A DNA stretch of 7,817 nt from Actinomycetota bacterium (GTDB taxonomy: Bacteria > Actinomycetota > Thermoleophilia > Solirubrobacterales > Solirubrobacteraceae). Shown in pieces: positions 1 to 5,661 of this stretch. The notes under the pieces were generated by a model. The model was not told where the DNA came from, searched no databases, and saw only the letters and a list, made by a program, of their open reading frames with translations. Position 1 is the first letter of the stretch. Each line of letters opens with the position of its first letter. The stretch covers positions 1 through 7,817 of the forward strand of contig JAHWJE010000057.1 in the NCBI GenBank assembly GCA_019348575.1, in the 5' to 3' direction. A program made the translations under genes and the position numbers.

Positions 1-41
1 CGCGCGAGCGCGGTGAGCTGAAGCAGATGGCCTCGGGGCGA

Positions 42-227
42 TCAAGCAGAAGTCGACGGTTTGCAGCGGTCAGCGCACACGCCCGGGGGCTCACGTGTCG
101 ATTCATAGGTTGGAGGCGCGACCTCGCGATACAGGGCGTCGAGTCGGTCGGCCATCCGCTGAGGCGACAGGGCGGCCACGCGCTCGCGCGCGGCGGCGCC
201 GAGCGCCTGCACGCGCTCAGGATTGCT
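42..227 (-). pseudogene. Glycosyltransferase C-terminal fragment (probable), fused to transposase remnant
   Basis: The last 61 codons of a - strand frame that ends in TGA at 42-44. The residues ASNPERVQALGAAARERV, followed by a stretch ending DRLDALYREV, look like the C-terminal helix region of GT-B glycosyltransferases of the group 1/GT4 type. Those proteins commonly end with a pattern like 'L..dpe.r..lg.aAr.rv...fs.e.....l..lY.e'. The N-terminal catalytic part is missing: directly upstream in the same frame is IS21-type transposase sequence, with the join near the residues ALAELA. I therefore read it as the tail of a broken gene captured by a deletion. The family call rests on a short, low-complexity pattern and is moderate. 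The last ~20 residues (after YREVAPPT) match nothing I recognise. Confidence 0.5.
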
Positions 228-1031
228 GGCGAGCTCGGCGAGCGCGGCGTCGCCCGCTGGCCGGTTGGTCTTGCGCCGGCACGCGTGGTTGGTCGTGAAC
301 GCGGCGAGCACGGCTTGCTCGAGCATCGCGGCGTGCTCGGGGGTGCGGATCTGCTGGCCGGCGTCGGCCGGGGCGCGGCGGTGCGTCGCGACGACCTCGC
401 CCGCCGCGCTGACGATCCGCAGGACCGGCTCGCCGACACGGGCCAGGACGCTGACGGTGCGCCCGGCCTGCGCCGGCGGCACGCTGTAGTGGTTGGCTTC
501 GAAGGCGACCAGCGCCGAGCGCGACGCCAGGCGCAGGACCGCGATGACGGCGGGGTAGGCGGCGTGCGGCAGCGCTTGCAACGGCTCCGCGCCGCCGATC
601 TGCCCGACGGTCCCGGCCGGCCGCCGGCGCTCGTCGGCGACGTCGACGCACCAGCGATCCAGCTACGCCTGCGACTCGGCGATCGTGGCGACCCTGGCGC
701 TGCGCCACCACGACCGCGTCGTGTACTTGATCGCGGCCTCGACGACGCCCTTGCGCTGCGCCCGCCGCGCCGGGCAGACCGCGACCTGCACGCCGTAGTG
801 CTTGGCGGCCTGCGCCGCGTCGACCGTCAGCCGGTCGCTGCCGGGCACGACGATCGTCGCCATCCGATCGGTGCGCCACACCCTGGGGGTGCCGCCGAGC
901 GCGACGAGCACGCGGTGCATCGCCTCGGCGAGGTGCCCGAACGTCATCTGCTCACAGAACACGCCACGAAACCGCCCCGAATGCGACAGCGCGCCGATCA
1001 GCACGTACGCCGGCTCGCCCCACGGCACGTC
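228..1031 (-). mobile_element. IS21-family IstA transposase remnant (Mu-type integrase fold, 5' part missing, one internal stop)
   Basis: The - strand translation reads as the central and C-terminal parts of an IS21-type transposase. The catalytic-core portion contains LGGTPRVWRTDRMATIVV, then KHYGVQVAVCP and RAQRKGVVEAAIKYTTRSWW. The Asp of RTDRM and the Glu of GVVEAA are the likely second and third acidic residues of the DDE triad. After an in-frame TAG at 663-665 the same frame continues (LDRWCVDVADERR) into the C-terminal domain, with ASRSALVAFEANHYSVPP and RTVSVLARVGEPVLRIVS. The N-terminal helix-turn-helix and the first catalytic Asp are absent, because the upstream side joins formimidoyltransferase sequence near 1031. 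No istB ATPase gene and no terminal inverted repeats are visible. It is a dead fragment with both ends replaced by other genes. The family call rests on motif recognition without a search. Confidence 0.75.
663..665 (-). other. In-frame TAG nonsense codon inside the transposase remnant
   Basis: The transposase reads ...RVATIAESQA, then TAG, then LDRWCVDVADERR, all in one frame with no shift. The downstream stretch resumes family-like sequence at once, so a single substitution (for instance a Ser TCG becoming TAG) is the simplest cause. It splits what is otherwise one open frame running from about 1376 down to 42. Confidence 0.75.
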
Positions 1032-1376
1032 CTCCGGGGTGAGCGCCACGAGCGGGGCGACGTCGAGCGCGCCGACGTGCGGGTGGCTGCCGCGCTCCTG
1101 GCCCAGGTCGTTGTGCTCCCGGCACGCGTGCGCGCCCGCGACGAGCGCGGACACGAGCTGCTCGGTGTCGCCCGCGAGCGTGAACACCGTGCGGTGGTGG
1201 TCGGGATCGGAGTGCACGTCCAGCAGCCGTGCGCCCGTCGCGCAGAAGGCGTCGCCGATCGCGGCGATCGCCTGCTCGTCGCGGCCCTCGGAGACGTTGG
1301 GGATCGCCAGCAGGACGTCGTCGGCGGCAGTGGTCGTCCCCGCAGATACGCACCCTCCCCGGCAGCCGCTGATCAC
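1032..1376 (-). pseudogene. Glutamate formimidoyltransferase-like N-terminal fragment
   Basis: The - strand encodes LLAIPNVSEGRDEQAIAAIG, then DVHSDPDHHRTVFTLAG, then GSHPHVGALDVAPLVALTPED. These match the N-terminal subdomain of the formiminotransferase family (FtcD type), which moves a formimino group from formiminoglutamate to tetrahydrofolate in histidine breakdown. The family's 'PNxSEGRD', 'D.dhhRtvfTl.G' and 'HP..GA.DV.P' blocks are all present. Only about 95 residues of the usual ~300 remain; near 1031 the frame passes into IS21 transposase sequence, so the catalytic fold is incomplete. The start is uncertain: family proteins begin just before LLAIPN, but that codon here is GTC, and the nearest upstream in-frame candidates are GTG at 1374-1376 and TTG at 1377-1379. 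The fragment points away from hisZ. Non-functional as it stands. Confidence 0.7.
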
Positions 1377-1423
1377 CAACTGGCGGCGTCCTCGGTCGTC
1401 GATCTGCCAGGGGCACACCGTCC

Positions 1424-1454
1424 TGCATGCATTCTTGCCGGGCGGCGCCGGCAA
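1424..1454. repeat. Palindrome TGCATGCA plus 7-bp inverted repeat upstream of hisZ
   Basis: TGCATGCA (1424-1431) is a perfect 8-bp palindrome. Four bases later TTGCCGG (1435-1441) and CCGGCAA (1448-1454) form a perfect 7-bp inverted repeat around GCGGCG. They sit in the interval between the divergent formimidoyltransferase remnant and hisZ, about 110-140 bp before the hisZ start. They could be an operator or a hairpin; there is no U-run, so an intrinsic terminator is unlikely. The symmetry is seen directly; a function is inferred from position only. Confidence 0.35.
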
Positions 1455-1545
1455 CCGCCCACCGGCTACGGCCACGGGCCACGGGAGCAATCCTTCGTCG
1501 GGCCGGGCCACTCCTGGTGGCCGCGCACGAGCGAGATGCCGCGAC

Positions 1546-1551
1546 TAGATT
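1546..1551 (+). promoter_or_regulatory. Candidate -10 element (TAGATT) for the his operon
   Basis: TAGATT fits the actinobacterial housekeeping -10 pattern TANNNT and is an AT-rich patch in GC-rich surroundings. It lies 11 nt before the GTG at 1563, so a transcript starting 6-9 nt downstream of it would have almost no leader. If it is real, the upstream in-frame ATG at 1536 could not be the start for this transcript. No convincing -35 is seen. Confidence 0.35.
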
Positions 1552-1562
1552 TGCAGCCACCC

Positions 1563-2537
1563 GTGCGTCCGCAGATCCACCCGATCCCCTCCGGCACGCG
1601 CGACGTGCTGCCCGACGAGATGCGCGAGCTGCGCGACATCACGGAGGCGATCCGCGCCGTCTTCGAGCTCGACGGCTACGGCGAGGTCTGGACGCCGGCG
1701 CTCGAGTACGAGGACGTCCTCGGCCGCGGCGGCGGCGCGCCACCGGCCTACCGCGTCTTCGACGACCACGGCGAGGTGCTCGCGCTGCGCACGGATATGA
1801 CCGTGCCGATCGCGCGGCTCGTCGCGACGCGCTACCAGACGGCCGAGCCGCCGCTGAAGTTCTGCTACTTCGCCCACGCCTACCGTGGCGTGCGACCGCA
1901 TCGCGGGCAGATGCGGGAGTTCCTGCAGGCCGGCATCGAGCTGATCGGCGCTCCGGCGCCCCAGGGCACCGCCGAGGCGCTGACGGTGCTATGCCACGCG
2001 CTCGACGCCGTCGGGCTGCGCCACTACCGCATCGGCCTCGGCGACGCGTCGCTGTACCCGACGCTGCTGCGCGCGCTCGGCGTCGCGCCCGCGGCCTCCG
2101 AGGCGCTCATGGACGCGCTCGTGAAGCGCGACTTCGTCTCGCTCGAGACCGAGCTCGGCCGCCTCGGGCTCGACGACCCCGACGCGGAGCTGTTGCTGCG
2201 CGTGCCGCAGCTACGTGGCGGCCCGGCGGTCCTTGCGGACGCCGACGGCCCCGTCGCCGACGCCGTCGCGGGCTTGCGCGGCGTCTACGCGCTGCTTGGC
2301 GCGGACGTCGCCGAACGCGTCATCTTCGACCTCGGCCTCGTGCGCAGGATGGGCTACTACACCGGGGCGGTGTTCGACGTCTACGACCCCGCGCTCGGCG
2401 CGCCGCTGGGCGGCGGCGGCCGCTACGACGACCTGCTCGGGCGCTTCGGCCGCCCCCTGCCCGCCGTCGGCTTCGCGCTGACGATCGACCGGCTGCACAT
2501 CGCGCTCGCCGGCGAGGAGAAGGCCGCGGCGCTGTGA
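1563..2537 (+). CDS. hisZ: ATP phosphoribosyltransferase regulatory subunit HisZ
   Basis: HisZ is a class II histidyl-tRNA synthetase paralogue that binds the short-form HisG and is needed for its activity and histidine feedback control in the first step of histidine synthesis. Motifs, numbered from the GTG at 1563: HPIPSGTRDVLPDEM at 6-20; the motif-2-like FAHAYRGVRPHRGQMREFLQ at about 103-122; GYYTGAVFDVY at 264-274; and the motif-3-like GGGGRYDDLLGRFG with PAVGFALTIDRL at about 283-311. The 324 residues end just after motif 3, so the anticodon-binding domain of true HisS is missing. With hisG overlapping its end, this favours HisZ. The start is chosen at GTG 1563 because it precedes the conserved HPIP block by 5 residues and follows a candidate -10; ATG at 1536 (333 aa) is the alternative. 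Its stop overlaps the hisG start by 4 nt. Confidence 0.9.
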   Translation: MRPQIHPIPSGTRDVLPDEMRELRDITEAIRAVFELDGYGEVWTPALEYEDVLGRGGGAPPAYRVFDDHGEVLALRTDMTVPIARLVATRYQTAEPPLKFCYFAHAYRGVRPHRGQMREFLQAGIELIGAPAPQGTAEALTVLCHALDAVGLRHYRIGLGDASLYPTLLRALGVAPAASEALMDALVKRDFVSLETELGRLGLDDPDAELLLRVPQLRGGPAVLADADGPVADAVAGLRGVYALLGADVAERVIFDLGLVRRMGYYTGAVFDVYDPALGAPLGGGGRYDDLLGRFGRPLPAVGFALTIDRLHIALAGEEKAAAL

Positions 2538-3169
2538 GCCCGGCGAACGGACTGACGATCGCGGTTCCGCGCGGCGCGCTGCTCAGCGAGACGCTCGACC
2601 GCCTGGACGCGATCGGCGTCGACACGAGCGAGGTGCGCACGAACGACCGCAAGCTGCTGTTCGCCGACATCGGGGTGGTGACGATGCGCCCGTCCGACGT
2701 CCCGACATACGTCGAGGCCGGGGCCGCGGACGTCGGCATCACGGGCAAGGACGTGCTCACCGAGCAGCCCGAGCACGAGGTCTACGAGCTGCTGGACCTC
2801 GGCTACGGCGAGTGCCGCATGATTCTCGCGACCATCGCCGGTCCGGACCCCTCCGCCGAGGCGCTGCGGCGGCTGGGCGTCATGCGCGTCGCCACGAAGT
2901 ACCACAAGACCGCCGCCGCCTACTTCGAGCGCACCGGCCGGCAGGCCGAGATCGTCGAGGTCAAGGGGTCGGTCGAGCTGGCGCCGCTGACGGGTCTCGT
3001 CGAGGCGATCGTGGACCTGACCGCGACGGGGACGACGCTGGCCGAGAACAACCTCGTCATCCGCGAGGAGCTGTTCACCTCGACCGCGCGCCTGATCGCC
3101 AATCCCGTCGCGTACAAGCTCAAGGCGCCCGCGATCGACGCGATGCTGGAGAAGCTGCGTGCGCATTGA
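2534..3169 (+). CDS. hisG: ATP phosphoribosyltransferase catalytic subunit HisG (short form)
   Basis: It condenses ATP with PRPP to phosphoribosyl-ATP, committing carbon to histidine. At 211 residues it matches the short form (HisGs), which lacks the C-terminal ACT-like allosteric domain found in ~280-300 aa long forms and relies on HisZ. Visible motifs: LTIAVPRGALL near the N-terminus, AADVGITGKDVL at 64-75, DLGYGECRMILA at 88-99, ATKYHKTAAAYF at 120-131, and the PRPP-binding loop DLTATGTTLAENNL at 161-174. It starts with GTG inside the hisZ stop (GTGA, 2534-2537), preceded by a purine-rich GGAGAAGG at 2516-2523. Its end overlaps hisD by 11 nt. The pairing with hisZ fits a heteromeric HisGZ enzyme. 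Confidence 0.95.
   Translation: MSPANGLTIAVPRGALLSETLDRLDAIGVDTSEVRTNDRKLLFADIGVVTMRPSDVPTYVEAGAADVGITGKDVLTEQPEHEVYELLDLGYGECRMILATIAGPDPSAEALRRLGVMRVATKYHKTAAAYFERTGRQAEIVEVKGSVELAPLTGLVEAIVDLTATGTTLAENNLVIREELFTSTARLIANPVAYKLKAPAIDAMLEKLRAH
3148..3151 (+). promoter_or_regulatory. Shine-Dalgarno GGAG that fixes the hisD start
   Basis: GGAG lies inside the hisG coding region, 7 nt before the GTG at 3159. This is good spacing and supports GTG 3159 as the hisD start even though it overlaps hisG by 11 nt. Confidence 0.6.
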
Positions 3170-4433
3170 GCGCATCGAGGTGGCCGGCGACGCCGCCGCC
3201 GCCGCCGCCCGCGTGCGCGCGCTCGCGCCGCCGCCCGCGTCGGTGAGCGAGGCCGTCGCGCAGATCGTCGGCGCCGTGCGCGACGGCGGCGACCGCGCGC
3301 TGCGCGAACTGGTCGCCCGCTTCGACATGGGCGGCGCGCCCGAGGGCGAACCGGAGTCGCTGCGACTGGCGGCCGAGGAGCTCGATGCGGGGCTGCTGGA
3401 CGCCGACGTCAAGACGGGGCTCGAGATCGCGATCGCGAACGTCGCGCTCGTCGCCGACGCCGCGATCGGCGACGACATCGACGTCAGGCTGCCGCAGGGC
3501 CACCGCGTCGTGCTGCGCGAGGTCCCCGTGCGGCGCGCGGCGATCTACGTGCCCGGCGGCCGCGCGCCGTATCCCTCGACGGTCGTGATGGGCGTCGTGA
3601 CCGCGCGTGCGGCCGGCGTCGAGGAGGTCGTCGTGCTCACGCCCGGCCCGATCGACCCGGTGATCCGCGGTGCCTGCGCCCTGTGCGGGGTGCACGAGGT
3701 CTACGCGATGGGTGGCGCCCATGGGATCGCCGCGCTCGCCTACGGAACCGAGACGATCGAGCGCGCCGACGTCATCGCCGGACCCGGCCACCTGATCGTG
3801 CAGGAGGCCAAGCGCCAGGTGAGCGACGCCGTCGGGATCGACGGCTTCTACGGCCCCAGCGACGTGCTCGTGTTCGCCGACGTGTCGGCCGATCCGGATC
3901 TGATCGCCTTGGACCTGCTCGCGCAAGGCGAGCACGGTCCCGGCGCGCCGGTCGTCGTCGTCAGCGGCTCGGCGCCGCTGCTGCACGCGGTCGCGGACGC
4001 GCTCGAGGCGCTGTCGGGCGGGCGCGAGCACTCCGATCCGGCCGCGTTCGTCATGGTGCACGCGCAGTCCCTGCTCGAGGCGCTCGCGTTCAGCGAGGCG
4101 TTCGCGCCCGAGCACCTCGAGCTGGTCGGGCCTGCGGTCGAGCGCCTGGCGTCGCGCGTGCGTGCGGCGGGCTGCGTCTTCGTCGGCGCGGACGGCGCCA
4201 CGGCGTTCGGCGACTACGTCGCGGGCTCCAACCACTGCCTCCCGACCGGCGGCTCGGCGCGCTTTGCGTCCGGGCTGTCACCGCGCGCGTTTCGCCGCCG
4301 GATGACGGAGGTGCACGTCGGCGACGCGGCGGCTGCGCTCGCCGCCGCCGGAGCGCCGATCGCGCGGGCGGAGGGCTTCTCGGTGCACGCCGAGTCGATG
4401 GAGGCGCGCGTGGGGGAGAATCCGCCGTCATGA
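3159..4433 (+). CDS. hisD: Histidinol dehydrogenase HisD
   Basis: A zinc enzyme that oxidises L-histidinol to L-histidine in two NAD-dependent steps. At 424 residues it is normal family length. The catalytic pair Glu318-His319 sits in FAPEHLEL. The likely zinc ligands are Gln256 and His259 (LLAQGEH), Asp352 (GDYVAGSNHCLPT) and His410 (AEGFSVHAES). Also visible are YVPGGRAPYPS at 130-140 and GPSDVLVFAD at 232-241. Some usually conserved blocks differ: GPGH at 208-211 where most family members have GPGN, GGAHGIAA at 185-192 for GGAQAIAA, and QGEHG for QAEHD. Metal and catalytic residues are kept, so it should be active. It starts with GTG at 3159 behind a GGAG, and its stop overlaps hisB as ATGA. 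No hisC lies between hisD and hisB, unlike in many actinomycetes. Confidence 0.95.
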   Translation: MRIERIEVAGDAAAAAARVRALAPPPASVSEAVAQIVGAVRDGGDRALRELVARFDMGGAPEGEPESLRLAAEELDAGLLDADVKTGLEIAIANVALVADAAIGDDIDVRLPQGHRVVLREVPVRRAAIYVPGGRAPYPSTVVMGVVTARAAGVEEVVVLTPGPIDPVIRGACALCGVHEVYAMGGAHGIAALAYGTETIERADVIAGPGHLIVQEAKRQVSDAVGIDGFYGPSDVLVFADVSADPDLIALDLLAQGEHGPGAPVVVVSGSAPLLHAVADALEALSGGREHSDPAAFVMVHAQSLLEALAFSEAFAPEHLELVGPAVERLASRVRAAGCVFVGADGATAFGDYVAGSNHCLPTGGSARFASGLSPRAFRRRMTEVHVGDAAAALAAAGAPIARAEGFSVHAESMEARVGENPPS

Positions 4434-5032
4434 GCGACGCCCGCACATCGCGCAAGCAGCGCCGCACCGGCGAGACCGACATCGCGCTCGAGCTCGGGCT
4501 GGACGGTACCGGGGCGGGCAGCCGTCAGACGGGCGTCGGCTTCCTGGACCACATGCTCGACCTGCTCGCCCGCCATGGCCGGCTGGATCTGGCCGTGCAG
4601 GCGACGGGCGATCTGCACACCGGCTCGCACCACACGGTGGAGGACGTCGGCATCGTGCTCGGGCAGGCGCTCGACGCCGCGCTCGGCGACCGCGCCGGGA
4701 TCGTTCGCTACGGGCACGCGGTCGTGCCGATGGACGAGGCGCGCACGGCGTGCGCGGTCGACGTCTCGGGCCGCCCGTTCCTGGCGCTCGCCGACGGCGG
4801 CCTGCCGCCGGGCGAGACGGGCGGCTTCGAGCACGAGCTGCTCGAGGAGTTCTTTCGCGCCGTCGTCAACAACGCCCGCATCACCCTGCACCTCGAGGTG
4901 CAGGCGGGAACGAACGCCCACCACATGATCGAGTCGTCCTTCAAGGCGTTCGCGCGGGCACTGCGCGCCGCGATCGCGATCGACGCGACCGAGAGCGGCG
5001 TGCCCTCGACGAAGGGAACGCTGACGGCATGA
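4430..5032 (+). CDS. hisB: Imidazoleglycerol-phosphate dehydratase HisB
   Basis: It dehydrates imidazole glycerol phosphate to imidazole acetol phosphate. At 200 residues it is the monofunctional form, with no fused histidinol-phosphate phosphatase domain. The metal-binding histidine blocks are present: VGFLDHML with His41, SHHTVED with His67-His68 and Glu71, ITLHLEV with His154, and NAHHMIESSFKAFARALR with His164-His165 and Glu168. PMDEARTACAVDVSGRPF at 100-117 and the C-terminal VPSTKGTL are also typical. These imply a di-manganese active site in a 24-mer, as known for the family. It starts at ATG 4430 within the hisD stop (ATGA), behind a GGGGGAG run at 4412-4418 with long spacing (11 nt). 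Its own stop overlaps hisH by the same ATGA arrangement. Confidence 0.95.
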   Translation: MSDARTSRKQRRTGETDIALELGLDGTGAGSRQTGVGFLDHMLDLLARHGRLDLAVQATGDLHTGSHHTVEDVGIVLGQALDAALGDRAGIVRYGHAVVPMDEARTACAVDVSGRPFLALADGGLPPGETGGFEHELLEEFFRAVVNNARITLHLEVQAGTNAHHMIESSFKAFARALRAAIAIDATESGVPSTKGTLTA

Positions 5033-5661
5033 CCCGGATCGCGATGGTCGACTACGGGATGGGCAACCGGCGCTCCGTCGCCAAGGCCTTCGAGCACGTC
5101 GGCATGCCGATCGCGCAGAGCTCGGATCCGGACGAGCTGCGCGCGACGGACGGTCTCGTCGTGCCGGGCGTGGGCGCGTTTCCGGAGGCGATGCGGCGGC
5201 TGCGCGCGCTCGGCCTCGACGACGTCGTGCGGGCTCACGCGCAGGCCGGCAAGCCGGTGCTCGGCCTGTGCCTGGGGATGCAGCTGCTCTTCGAGCGCTC
5301 TGTCGAGCATGAGGGCGCCGCCGGCCTCGGACTGCTGCCGGGACGCGTCGTGCGGCTGGAACCGCGCGGGCTCAAGCTGCCGCACATCGGCTGGAACGCC
5401 GTGCGCTGGGAGCGGCCGTCGGCGCTGATCGACGGCCTGCCCGACCCGGCCGCCTTCTATCACGTGCACACGTTCGTGCCCGAGCCCGACGATCAGTCGA
5501 TCGTGCTCGGGACCGGTGAGTACGGCGTGCCGTTCTGCTCGTTCGTCGGGCACGAGAACATCTTCGGCGCGCAGTGCCATCCGGAGAAGTCCTCGACGCA
5601 TGGGCTGGCGCTGCTGCGCAACTTCGTGGCGATCTGCTCTGCCGTCCACGCCGCGTCGTGA
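5029..5661 (+). CDS. hisH: Imidazole glycerol phosphate synthase, glutaminase subunit HisH
   Basis: A class I glutamine amidotransferase that releases ammonia from glutamine and channels it to HisF. It has 210 residues. The triad is visible as Cys81 in GLCLGMQLLFE, and His184 with Glu186 in GAQCHPEKSS. MVDYGMGNRRSV at the N-terminus and PGVGAFPEAM (oxyanion region, 46-55) are standard, as is KLPHIGWN at 116-123. The segment usually read as 'FVHSY' is HVHTF here (145-149), a mild variation. It starts at ATG 5029 overlapping hisB (ATGA), with a purine-rich AAGGGA at 5012-5017, and its stop overlaps the GTG start of hisA. Its partner gene hisF is separated from it by hisA and a 381-bp gap. Confidence 0.95.
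   Translation: MTRIAMVDYGMGNRRSVAKAFEHVGMPIAQSSDPDELRATDGLVVPGVGAFPEAMRRLRALGLDDVVRAHAQAGKPVLGLCLGMQLLFERSVEHEGAAGLGLLPGRVVRLEPRGLKLPHIGWNAVRWERPSALIDGLPDPAAFYHVHTFVPEPDDQSIVLGTGEYGVPFCSFVGHENIFGAQCHPEKSSTHGLALLRNFVAICSAVHAAS

Noticed and set aside
1..41. Left edge sequence before the glycosyltransferase-like stop
   Set aside because: Too short to assign; no start, motif or RNA feature could be supported.
217..879. A 220-aa - strand ORF in another frame over the transposase remnant
   Set aside because: Arg/Gly/Ala-rich shadow of the transposase frame with no recognisable motif.
27..1562. Long + strand extension of the hisZ frame that would give an 836-aa protein
   Set aside because: It runs antisense through the formimidoyltransferase and transposase remnants, its translation is Arg/Ala-rich without any motif, and HisZ homology begins only near 1575.
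1563..2537. Histidyl-tRNA synthetase (HisS) instead of HisZ
   Set aside because: The protein ends after motif 3 with no anticodon-binding domain and overlaps a short-form hisG, which requires HisZ.
2423..3478. Long antisense frame opposite hisG/hisD (351 aa), and similar ones at 3120-4235, 4214-4924 and 4708-5649
   Set aside because: All lie wholly opposite or out of frame with convincing his genes; long open frames on the antisense strand are expected at this GC content.
4968..4983. GCGATCGC-type palindromes recurring in the window (also near 3428 and 1263)
   Set aside because: They arise from common Ala-Ile/Asp-Arg codon combinations in GC-rich genes and are not regularly spaced.
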